Shown one piece after another: positions 15,224-22,679 of a stretch of DNA of 24,200 bases; within the stretch, counting starts at the first letter, position 1, and each line of letters begins with the position of its first letter. The stretch comes from an uncultured Alistipes sp. (GTDB lineage Bacteria > Bacteroidota > Bacteroidia > Bacteroidales > Rikenellaceae): positions 1-24,200 of the forward strand of contig CAAGGY010000164.1 in NCBI GenBank assembly GCA_900769525.1, read 5' to 3'. Under the pieces are notes generated by a model. It was not told where the DNA came from, did no database searches, and was given only the letters and a program-made list of their open reading frames with translations. The translations under genes were made by a program, and so were the position numbers.

Positions 15224-17272
15224 CTACTCACTAATAACCAATGAGCAGGGTGCAGCGAGTGATGAGCGAGTTGCGCTATTTAGTTCCTCGACAAGCGTAC
15301 GAAGCTCCTCGATATCGCCCTTATTCTCTGCCGTTGCACAAGCAGACACTCGTCCAATCTCGCCAATCTTACCACTCGTATCTACGCAGTAGGCCAAAGC
15401 GGTCATATCGGCATTCCACTCCGAGGTGTAGAAGCCATATGGCTGAGCTATCTTGCAGGTACTCCAGTAGCCCGAAGCAAGCGTCCAAAGTTCACGGTCT
15501 GGATAGCTATTGAGATTCGAGCAGTCGCCATCAAGCATTGTTGTGAAGAGCGTGCGAGCATTGTCGAGCTCGGTGTACTTAACAACGATAATCGCCTTGC
15601 CAGCAGAGAGGGCGGCATCGCCAAAGATTGAACCCGCCTCATCATCACCAGAGTAGTAGCCAACAACCTCTATCTGGGGGTTAGCCTCGCCAAGTGTTGA
15701 GGTGCGTGCCACATTCTCGAACGTGAAGGTCTTGACGATCTCGCCCGTACGAGAGTCGATGGCGTAGATATAGGCCATAATCTCGGTATCGGGCAATAGT
15801 CCAGACACCATGACGCTGCTCGAGCCGTTGTAGTAGTACTGGTCGAGAACCTCGGCGATGGTGATGCTTGGGTTAAAATCCTTAGAGCCAGCATAGTAGT
15901 AGTCGAAGGCCTCCTTCTCCCATGCTATATACTGCTCCTCGTCATACTCTGCAGGAACACAAGCTCCTGGTATATAGTAGATTGTAGGATCTGACGAGGT
16001 GATATTCATCGTAAAGCCATAAGGCGAGATATTCGATGCAGATATCGAAAACTCCACCTCCTCGACACTACCACCAGGCAGCGTGCGGAAGGTCTTCATA
16101 TAGGCATCAGTCGTAATACCGCCATCGTAGCCAAAGGCGATGATATAGTAGTCGGTATCGGCAGCAGGGAGCTTCATGGCCGATGAGCCTGAGTGCTCAA
16201 CCATACCCTTATCGTTGGCCATAACCTCCATCCAGCCACCCCACTGATTAACAATCTGGTGCATAACCTCGTCGGCAGTAGAGACACCATCCCAAGGCTG
16301 ACAGAGGGCGCAATATATGTCGTTGTTATTCGATGGGGTGATGCGGAACGAGGCAGTCATCTGGCCAACATCCCACACCTCAATCTCGAAGCTCATCTCC
16401 GACTTAGCCGCAGCCTCGGTTGTGTAGCTATGCTTTGCAATATCGGTGCAGATGACAATGCCCTCTGAGTCCATAATGAGGCCAGCAACAAGAATGTAGT
16501 AGTCAGTAAACTCATTGAGGCCACTGGCCTGAAGCTGCAAGTCACCACTATGGATAAGTGCCTCGATAATCTGCTCGTCGCTATAGCCTGCACCACGATA
16601 GGCGTTGATATCTTGCTGGAAGTAGTACTCATAATAATAGCCCTCCGACATCTGATAGCCATTCTCGTCGTTAACGTAATAGTCGTAAGAGTCCTTAGGC
16701 ATAGTGCATAGATACCAATACACCTCCTTGTCTGATGGAGATACGCTGATAGTCACGCTGTTATCAACAACCTCAGTAGCAATCTCGAACGTGCAATCTC
16801 GCTTCTCCACCGCCAAAGTCTTGAATGCCACCTTAGTAAGCTCGGTGCACGCCTCATACTTATCGTCTACGCCAAACAGCAATAGGTAGTACTCCGTATC
16901 GAGCTTAAGGCCTGAGAATGTAGCACCCTCAACCACTCCATTGTCAACTACCGAGGGCATATACTCCGCAAGGGTAAGACCCTTAGCTGATGCCTCCTCC
17001 GCAAGCTCCTGGAATACGGTAGCTATAACGAATTTGCTCTGCGTAAAATCGTCTACCACGCTGCGCTCCTCAACAACGCAGACATAGTCGCCAATGCTCT
17101 CGGCAGGTGTTACGCTAAGTGTCACCGTCGAGCGGGTAATCTTATCAAGCACCACTGCGAAGTCCTCAGCAGGTGTTGGCTCTTCGGGCGTAGGCTCTTC
17201 GTTTTTCGCACAGGCAACAACAGCAATCACAATAGCGATAAGAGCCCAAAGTTTTGAAAAAATTCTCTTCAT
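15224..17272 (-). CDS. Large FN3-like repeat lipoprotein, paralogue 1
   Basis: From the ATG at 17272 the product has 682 residues (the longer frame starts with a TTG six bases upstream). There is a lipoprotein signal (Cys21) and a Pro/Glu linker (NEEPTPEEPTPAED). Four FN3-like units of 110-130 residues follow at about 38-155, 158-288, 292-400 and 405-525. Each carries a 'TPS/SPSD...YY/W' strand early and a 'sGL...T-YY-LVFGVD' strand late. A distinct C-terminal module (about 530-663) contains YYSGDDEAGSIFGDAALSAG and YGFYTSEWNADMTALAYCVD. The family is shared with the two genes upstream; I do not know a function. It lies 69 bases after the stop of paralogue 2, with a hairpin in the gap, and is probably read through from there. 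A weak -7 box (TATGTTTG, 17319-17326) exists in the gap. Confidence 0.85.
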   Translation of the reverse strand: MKRIFSKLWALIAIVIAVVACAKNEEPTPEEPTPAEDFAVVLDKITRSTVTLSVTPAESIGDYVCVVEERSVVDDFTQSKFVIATVFQELAEEASAKGLTLAEYMPSVVDNGVVEGATFSGLKLDTEYYLLLFGVDDKYEACTELTKVAFKTLAVEKRDCTFEIATEVVDNSVTISVSPSDKEVYWYLCTMPKDSYDYYVNDENGYQMSEGYYYEYYFQQDINAYRGAGYSDEQIIEALIHSGDLQLQASGLNEFTDYYILVAGLIMDSEGIVICTDIAKHSYTTEAAAKSEMSFEIEVWDVGQMTASFRITPSNNNDIYCALCQPWDGVSTADEVMHQIVNQWGGWMEVMANDKGMVEHSGSSAMKLPAADTDYYIIAFGYDGGITTDAYMKTFRTLPGGSVEEVEFSISASNISPYGFTMNITSSDPTIYYIPGACVPAEYDEEQYIAWEKEAFDYYYAGSKDFNPSITIAEVLDQYYYNGSSSVMVSGLLPDTEIMAYIYAIDSRTGEIVKTFTFENVARTSTLGEANPQIEVVGYYSGDDEAGSIFGDAALSAGKAIIVVKYTELDNARTLFTTMLDGDCSNLNSYPDRELWTLASGYWSTCKIAQPYGFYTSEWNADMTALAYCVDTSGKIGEIGRVSACATAENKGDIEELRTLVEELNSATRSSLAAPCSLVISE

Positions 17273-17291
17273 AATCAATAGTCTATTAATA

Positions 17292-17318
17292 AGGGCGTGT
17301 TCACACAGAACACGCCCT
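17292..17318 (-). terminator. Perfect hairpin between paralogues 1 and 2
   Basis: A 10-bp perfect stem (AGGGCGTGTT and its complement) with a 7-base loop lies 24 bases after the stop codon of the 17342-19651 gene. The tail on the minus strand is TATTAATAG, too poor in T for a classic terminator. It may be a weak terminator or a processing/stability hairpin that sets unequal expression of the two paralogues. Confidence 0.5.
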
Positions 17319-17341
17319 CAAACATACTCTAAATCATTCTA

Positions 17342-19651
17342 TTAGAATGCAAAGCCCTTAACAACTGCAACGCTTACAAGGTCGCTTGCAGGAAGAGCCA
17401 ACGCCTCTATCTCGTGGTAGATAACCTCAGCGCCACGCAACGGAGCAACCTCCTCTGCCCAGATGCACTCCATGGTAGGAGCTACAGTGTCATAGTCAAC
17501 AACAAGTGACTGGCACATAGCCTTTGCAGCAGTGGCGTTACGCTCCTCGACATATGCGCGGAGCTCCTCGATGTCGTTAATCTGCGAGGGCTTAACAGCA
17601 AGCTTACCAACCTTACCCTCTGCGCCGTTAGCATCTTCGGCGTAAGATACTACTGTCTGATCGATATCCCACTCTGCGATGAAGAACTCATGGGGTGCAG
17701 AGAGGTTTGTTATCTCGCTCCAGTAGCCATAGAACTCTGAAAGAATGTAACGGTCAGCGAGCGCAGCTACATCATTGTAAGAGTCTGCCGAGATAGCTGT
17801 AAAGAGCGCTGAAGCACCATCGATATTCTTGTGAGTAACAGCAACGATAGGCTTACCAACTGTTAAGCTAGCATCACCGAAGATAGTACCGTTCTCATCG
17901 TCACCATTGTACACACCAAGAATCTCAATCTCAGGATTTACTGTACCTACAGATGTTGTTGTGACAGTAGCATCCATATCGAAGTAGCACTTAGCAAACT
18001 TACCAGTCTTAACGTCGATAGCCAAGACGTAACCCATATATGTAGTCTCGGGATTAAGGTTCTTTACAGCAAACTTTGCACTACCATTGCGGTAAGGGTA
18101 ACCCTGCTGCTTGAGCTTGTCCAAAGCCTCCTGGTGTGTAAGGCAAGGGCTCTGACCCTCCATACACATCTGCATTACGAGAGCGAGCTGGTCAGCCGAC
18201 GCTGCCATAGCTGCCTCAGGGTTGAAACCATCAGGATAAGCAATACCTGGCTGATAGTAGATTGAAGGATCGCTCGACTCAATCTCGAAAGTGAAGTCGT
18301 AAGGGCCTACCTCCGAGAAGTTGAACTTAAACTCTGCGTTGTAAGCATCGCCGTGCTCAGGAGTCTTAAACGACACGTAAACAGGAGCAGAAGTGATAGT
18401 ACCTGGGTTGGTATCATACTCGCCAGTCTCCTCGTTGATGATAGTGCCATAAGTAGGGTTAGCATCGAAGCTAAATGCCACGATAAAGTACTCAGTCTCA
18501 GCAATATTAAGCTCATAGCCACTCAAATCAAGAACACCCTTGCTTGCCTCACGAATAGCGATTGTGCCAGCCTCAGACCAGTAGTAGAGATACTCTGTGA
18601 TAGCGGCATTAGCGATGTCGATAGGCTTCATGCTCTTCTTCTTTGAGTCGATATAGCCAATGTAGTAGTAGTACTCAGCATCGAGATCCGAAGGGGTAAT
18701 CTTGATATCTGCAGAGTAGTGCTCGATGTTAGTCACCTGGATATCGAAAGTAAGATTGCTATTAGCAGCCTCACCAGAGTTGTAGCGCAACTCCTTAACC
18801 TCGGTTACTACAGCCACACCCTCAGCATCGTACTGAACACCTGCAGCGAGAGCAACATACTTAGTCTTAGGCTGGAGACCAGAAGCATTAAGTGTGCGGT
18901 AGCCTGTGTGCACGAGCTTATCCTTAATCTCCTGCTCGCTCAAGCCCTCAGCCTGGAGAGCCTCAACCTCAGTGTTGAAATAGTACTGGAAGTACTCCTT
19001 CTGTGACCAGCCATACTCGCCATCCTCCTTAGTGTATACCTGCATCTCCTCAACTGGTACATTTACGAGGTGCCAAGTCTGCTTGTTGTCTGATGGGGTA
19101 ACAGTGAGAGCTGCTGATGTGAGGTATACCTCGCTCTTGATTGTGAATGTACAAGCTGACTGCTGAACATCCTGAGTCTTGAACTTAACAGCTACAACCT
19201 CAGTTGATGCAGCATACTCTGCCTCAGCGTCAACGCCGAACACGAGCAAATAGTAGTTTGCGTTCTGAGCAAGGCCCTTAACCTCGTGGTTTTGCAAAGC
19301 ACCACGCTTAACAACCTCTGCCACATACTCCACGAATGTCTTGCCATTAGCCTCAGCATAAGCTGCAAACTCAGCATAGATCTTCACGATAAGCTCAGCA
19401 TCTGTTGCACACTGCTCTACGGTAGCTGCAGGATATACTACTGCCAGATAGTCTGCCTCGAGATCAGAAGGTGTAACATTGATAAACGCAGAGGTGCGTG
19501 TTGTCTCGCCTACATTAGCCTCGAATGTAAGCTCATCTTTAACAGGCTGCTCTGGGCCTGGCTCTGGAGCTGGAGCTGGCTCCTTAGTACATGCTGCAAA
19601 TGACAATGTGAGAGCTGTCATAAGGAGCAACAACCAATTGAATTTTCTCAT
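17342..19651 (-). CDS. Large FN3-like repeat lipoprotein, paralogue 2
   Basis: The 769-residue product has a lipoprotein signal (Cys21, then TKEP), a Pro/Glu linker (PAPAPEPGPEQP) and four FN3-like units at about 41-160, 166-294, 299-432 and 438-565. The conserved C-terminal module follows (571-700, with VYNGDDENGTIFGDASLTVG). A tail of about 65 residues (rich in Ala, Val, Glu, ending VAVVKGFAF) is absent from paralogue 1. Unit 3 is longer than in the others, with an extra Glu/Asn/Thr loop around 400-420. The signal peptide (MRKFNWLLLLMTAL) is nearly the same as that of paralogue 3, which supports recent duplication. It has its own full promoter (19758-19789). Codons are more often of the GTT/GCT/TCT type than in paralogue 1, hinting at higher expression. 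Confidence 0.87.
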   Translation of the reverse strand: MRKFNWLLLLMTALTLSFAACTKEPAPAPEPGPEQPVKDELTFEANVGETTRTSAFINVTPSDLEADYLAVVYPAATVEQCATDAELIVKIYAEFAAYAEANGKTFVEYVAEVVKRGALQNHEVKGLAQNANYYLLVFGVDAEAEYAASTEVVAVKFKTQDVQQSACTFTIKSEVYLTSAALTVTPSDNKQTWHLVNVPVEEMQVYTKEDGEYGWSQKEYFQYYFNTEVEALQAEGLSEQEIKDKLVHTGYRTLNASGLQPKTKYVALAAGVQYDAEGVAVVTEVKELRYNSGEAANSNLTFDIQVTNIEHYSADIKITPSDLDAEYYYYIGYIDSKKKSMKPIDIANAAITEYLYYWSEAGTIAIREASKGVLDLSGYELNIAETEYFIVAFSFDANPTYGTIINEETGEYDTNPGTITSAPVYVSFKTPEHGDAYNAEFKFNFSEVGPYDFTFEIESSDPSIYYQPGIAYPDGFNPEAAMAASADQLALVMQMCMEGQSPCLTHQEALDKLKQQGYPYRNGSAKFAVKNLNPETTYMGYVLAIDVKTGKFAKCYFDMDATVTTTSVGTVNPEIEILGVYNGDDENGTIFGDASLTVGKPIVAVTHKNIDGASALFTAISADSYNDVAALADRYILSEFYGYWSEITNLSAPHEFFIAEWDIDQTVVSYAEDANGAEGKVGKLAVKPSQINDIEELRAYVEERNATAAKAMCQSLVVDYDTVAPTMECIWAEEVAPLRGAEVIYHEIEALALPASDLVSVAVVKGFAF

Positions 19652-19757
19652 AGATTTTTGTGTATTAGGTTATAAATTAATTGTTTACACTCTAATTTTC
19701 AGCAGCACTCCACACCCTGCCAATGCGAGGTTTGCATAAAGCACCACTTCTCCAATA

Positions 19758-19789
19758 CAAAAGTATATTTTTTTATGCGTACTGCCAAA
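19758..19789 (-). promoter_or_regulatory. Promoter of paralogue 2
   Basis: On the minus strand TTTG (19786-19789), 20 bases, TACTTTTG (19758-19765): a full match. Leader about 100 bases, with no gene or clear riboswitch fold in it. Confidence 0.8.
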
Positions 19790-19837
19790 TTTTGAGGCAA
19801 TATTTTGCGAGAACAATGGGTGTGAATAGGGCGATGT

Positions 19838-19983
19838 AGTTTAAAGAGATTAGGGAAGTTAGGGAGTTTAAGGAAGTTAGGGTTGCTAAGGAAGAGACTA
19901 ACCACATAGCACATCCAATCCCCCAACACTCCTTAATTTCTTTAAACTCCCTAAATTCCCTAAACTCCTTAAATTCCCTATAT
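19838..19983. repeat. Inverted minisatellite: A/G-rich arm facing a T/C-rich arm
   Basis: About 19838-19895 is built of loose units of 7-11 bases such as TTAGGGAAG and TTTAAGGAAG. About 19929-19983 carries the complementary set (CTCCCTAAATT, CCTTAAATTCC). The two arms can pair imperfectly around a spacer of about 35 bases, giving a long cruciform or RNA hairpin. It lies between the element at 19986-20114 and the promoter of paralogue 2. With those two features it accounts for most of the 461-base gap 19652-20113; I see no gene there. Confidence 0.75.
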
Positions 19984-19985
19984 CC

Positions 19986-20114
19986 AATTTCTTGTCAGAA
20001 GGGGTCCTAATTTGGTCCCGATAAAGAAATTGCCCTGGATGGGTAGTACTCGATGTACGTCCCATTCAGGGCAATGATTGAGGGGCCGAAGTAGGCCCCT
20101 TATCACAAGAAATT
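19986..20114. repeat. Structured palindromic element, copy C
   Basis: 129 bases bounded by a perfect 10-bp inverted repeat, AATTTCTTGT (19986-19995) and ACAAGAAATT (20105-20114), extending imperfectly inward for about nine more bases. Between them are three hairpins. The first is GGGGTC/GGTCCC (20001-20018). The second is the 47-nt core (20029-20075), with a 9-bp outer stem ATTGCCCTG/CAGGGCAAT, a G-U pair, ATGGG/CCCAT, a 2x2 internal loop, GTAC/GTAC and a 5-base loop. The third is AGGGGCC/GGCCCCT (20081-20100). The right repeat touches the stop codon of paralogue 3 (TAA at 20116-20114). Read as RNA, the plus strand pairs better (G-U where the minus strand has A-C). On the minus strand it can also act as a terminator. 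Confidence 0.85.
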
Positions 20115-22324
20115 TACTTTAGGTAGAAAGGACGAATATAACCACCAGTCTTCACCTCATAAGCGTTGAGTGCAGGAGTTGCAACCTTAGCCTCAGCCTT
20201 AGCCTCAACTACTGGAGTCTCAACAACAACTGGAGAAGCGATGTACTTGATACCCTCGCCAATAACTACTGACTCTGGCATAGAGAAGCTTGCCTTCTCA
20301 GCAGCGTTGAGCTCATTAACAAGGTCGATAAGCTCCTGGATATCCTTCTTGTTCTCTACAGTAGGCGTAGTCGTCTCACGGCCGATACCACCAGGCTGGC
20401 CAGTAGTTGCGTCTACGGCGTATGCCAAAGCAGTGTACACATAATCCCAATCAGTGAGATAGAAACCGTAAGGCTGTGACATTGAGCAAGCTGCCCAGTA
20501 GCCAGTACCAGCCTTCCAAAGCTCAGGATCTGTGTAGTTCATAACGTTGTCACCGAGCAAGGTTGTGAAGAGTGAACGAGCACCATCGAAGTTAGAGTAC
20601 TTAAAGACGCTGATAGCACGACCCTTGGTTGCCTCAGGCTGGTTAAATACAGCACCATTCTCATCGTTACCAGAGTAGTTGCCGATGAACTCAACGGTAG
20701 GAGTTACATCACCAGGCTTGGTAGTAGTTGCGAGGTTCTCGAATGTCTGAACCTTAGCTACCTCACCTGTCTTGTGGTCGATAGCGAAGATGTAACCCAT
20801 AACTGTTGTCTCAGGCTGCATACCGCTTGCATCGATAGTGTAGTTACCCTTGTAGAAGTACATACCCAATACCTGTGAGAGGGTTACAGTAGGATCCTGA
20901 GCCTGCTGCATTGCGAGAATCTCTTTGATACCTGCCTCAACCTCTGAAACAAGAACCTCCTCGTTGTACTCCTCAGGAGCACAAACACCTGGAGTGTAGT
21001 ATGTAGGAGCAACAGATGATGTTACGCCAATTGTCAAGCTATAAGGAGTGATTGCTGAAGCTGTCATATTGAACTCAGTCTCCTCAGCAGGTGGAGCTGG
21101 CAATGTGTGGAAGGTCTCCATCACAGGCTCAGTAGTGATACCACCAGCATAGCCGAAGGCAATTACATAGTAGTCAGTATCTGGAGCGTCGAGCTTGTAC
21201 TTGTATGGGCTACCTGGACCACCAGTGTAATCCTGAACGCCTCTGTAAATCATTACATTACCGCCATTCATCCAAGCACCATACATAGCAACGATCTCGT
21301 TCATAATCTCCTCAGCTGTCTTAAGGCCATCCCAAGCACCTACCATCCAGCAGAATGGAGCAGTCTCATCAGAAGGTGTAATCTTGATAGCTGCACGATC
21401 CATCTCAACATCTGTTACAGATACCTCGAAAGTCAAGTCAGCAGCCTTAACATCGCCAGTAGTGTAGGTAGAAGTAGCTACATCAGAAGCGAGTGTGATG
21501 ACGCCAGACTCGTCGATAACGAAACCTGCAACCATATTTGTGTACTCAGTTTTTTCAATGAGGTTCTTTGCCTCGAGAGTAAGAGCGCCCTTGTGGAAGA
21601 TAGCGTTAAGGATAGTGTTATCGTCGTAACCTGCACTACGGAGCTCGTTGATCTGCTGCTCCAAGCAGTAGAGGAAGAACTGATCGAGGCTCATATTGTA
21701 AGCATCTGGGCTCTGGTAGTAGTCGAAAGTAGCAGTAGGGATAGTGTAGAAGTACCAGATAACCTCGTTGTCAGATGGAGTAACTGCGAACTCTGCAGAG
21801 TTGCCGTCAACAGTAGTCTCAACCTCGAAAGTTACACTGAGCTTCTCGAAAGCAAGAGTAGTGAACTTTGTCTTGCTAACCTCAGAGCAAGCCTCGTAGT
21901 TGTTTGCTGGGTCAACACCGAAAACGATGATGTAGTATTCTGACTCTGGCGCAAGACGCTCGTATGAGCTCTCAAGAACACCCTTATCAGTGTAGTCAGC
22001 AAGGAACTCAACCAAAGTTAGACCCTCAGTACGTGCCTCAGCCTCAAGCTCCTGGAGGAGTGTAGCAACGAGATACTTGTCCTGAGTAAACTCCTCAACA
22101 GTCTCAGCATCGTACAAGATGCAGAGGTACTCTGCCTCGAGGTCAGAAGGAGTAACCTTGTAATCAACCGATGAGTAGGTAACCTCACCAAGCTCAACCT
22201 CGAAAGTAAGAGCTGTAGGCTCATCTGGACCTGGCTTAGGCTCCTCGGTCTGAGACTTCTGGCAAGCTGCAAATGTCATAGCAACCATTGCTACGAGCAT
22301 CATCAACCAATTGAATTTTTTCAT
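20114..22324 (-). CDS. Large FN3-like repeat lipoprotein, paralogue 3
   Basis: The 736-residue product has a lipoprotein signal (Cys21), a linker (SQTEEPKPGPDEP) and four FN3-like units at about 39-160, 161-292, 296-412 and 416-535. The C-terminal module is at 540-665 (with NYSGNDENGAVF, FDGARSLFTTLL and YGFYLTDWDYVYTALAYAVD). A 50-residue tail contains a Val/Glu/Ala/Lys-rich stretch (VVVETPVVEAKAEAKVATPA) and ends GGYIRPFYLK. Units 2-4 are closest to those of paralogue 1, the signal peptide to that of paralogue 2. Codon choice is the most biased of the set (GTT, GCT, GGT, TCT, TAC), which suggests high expression. It has a full promoter (22425-22455), and its stop codon lies on the edge of element copy C. 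The function is unknown; a surface-exposed, possibly binding or structural protein is an inference. Confidence 0.88.
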   Translation of the reverse strand: MKKFNWLMMLVAMVAMTFAACQKSQTEEPKPGPDEPTALTFEVELGEVTYSSVDYKVTPSDLEAEYLCILYDAETVEEFTQDKYLVATLLQELEAEARTEGLTLVEFLADYTDKGVLESSYERLAPESEYYIIVFGVDPANNYEACSEVSKTKFTTLAFEKLSVTFEVETTVDGNSAEFAVTPSDNEVIWYFYTIPTATFDYYQSPDAYNMSLDQFFLYCLEQQINELRSAGYDDNTILNAIFHKGALTLEAKNLIEKTEYTNMVAGFVIDESGVITLASDVATSTYTTGDVKAADLTFEVSVTDVEMDRAAIKITPSDETAPFCWMVGAWDGLKTAEEIMNEIVAMYGAWMNGGNVMIYRGVQDYTGGPGSPYKYKLDAPDTDYYVIAFGYAGGITTEPVMETFHTLPAPPAEETEFNMTASAITPYSLTIGVTSSVAPTYYTPGVCAPEEYNEEVLVSEVEAGIKEILAMQQAQDPTVTLSQVLGMYFYKGNYTIDASGMQPETTVMGYIFAIDHKTGEVAKVQTFENLATTTKPGDVTPTVEFIGNYSGNDENGAVFNQPEATKGRAISVFKYSNFDGARSLFTTLLGDNVMNYTDPELWKAGTGYWAACSMSQPYGFYLTDWDYVYTALAYAVDATTGQPGGIGRETTTPTVENKKDIQELIDLVNELNAAEKASFSMPESVVIGEGIKYIASPVVVETPVVEAKAEAKVATPALNAYEVKTGGYIRPFYLK

Positions 22325-22424
22325 AGTTTTAGTTTAGTTATAAAGTTGTTAATGTAATTGCTTTGAAATGTGCGACTTACATCACAGCGCATTCATCTTA
22401 AATAAGAACACACTATTCAAGCTA

Positions 22425-22455
22425 CAAAAATATAATATTTTTATCACTACGCAAA
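22425..22455 (-). promoter_or_regulatory. Promoter of paralogue 3
   Basis: On the minus strand TTTG (22452-22455), 19 bases, TATTTTTG (22425-22432): a full match. The leader is about 94 bases. The remaining stretch 22456-22553 shows no gene, only a weak 6-bp hairpin (CCCAAT/ATTGGG, 22503-22529). Confidence 0.8.
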
Positions 22456-22553
22456 ATAAATAGCGGTTTTATGAGATAAAAAATCAGTTTGCTGCCTTGC
22501 TACCCAATTTATTAGATAGGGATATTGGGCACTCTTTACTTACCCCACGACCT

Positions 22554-22679
22554 AATTTCTTGTTAGAAGTCGTGAGATGTGGTGCCAAATGAAAAACTCC
22601 TCGGATGGGTAGTACTTGGCGTACGTCCCATTCGAGGAGTTGAGTTTGGTGCCGCAGATTGCGATTTATCACAATAATT
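22554..22679. repeat. Structured palindromic element, copy A
   Basis: 126 bases, bounded by AATTTCTTGT (22554-22563) and ACAATAATT (22671-22679). The inner arms pair almost continuously on the plus strand with many G-U pairs, including GGTGCCAAA/TTTGGTGCC. The core hairpin is at 22595-22641: 9-bp outer stem AACTCCTCG/CGAGGAGTT, then exactly the same inner parts as in copy C (G-U, ATGGG/CCCAT, 2x2 loop, GTAC/GTAC). The right end contains the stop codon of the BACON lipoprotein gene (TGA at 22671-22669). On the minus strand the core is followed by TTTTTC and may also terminate that gene. Confidence 0.85.

Noticed and set aside
19699..19929. Open frame of 76 codons on the minus strand
   Set aside because: It runs through the promoter of paralogue 2 and the minisatellite; no start signal or protein-like composition.
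19986..20114. tRNA-like cloverleaf in element C
   Set aside because: Three hairpins on a basal stem look like a cloverleaf, but there is no T-loop, anticodon arm of proper size or CCA end, and copy A folds rather as a long hairpin.
21107..21943. A 278-codon open frame on the plus strand inside paralogue 3
   Set aside because: It lies wholly antisense to a gene with signal peptide, repeats and promoter; its composition (Ser, Ile, Leu, Val without domain pattern) is that of a shadow frame.
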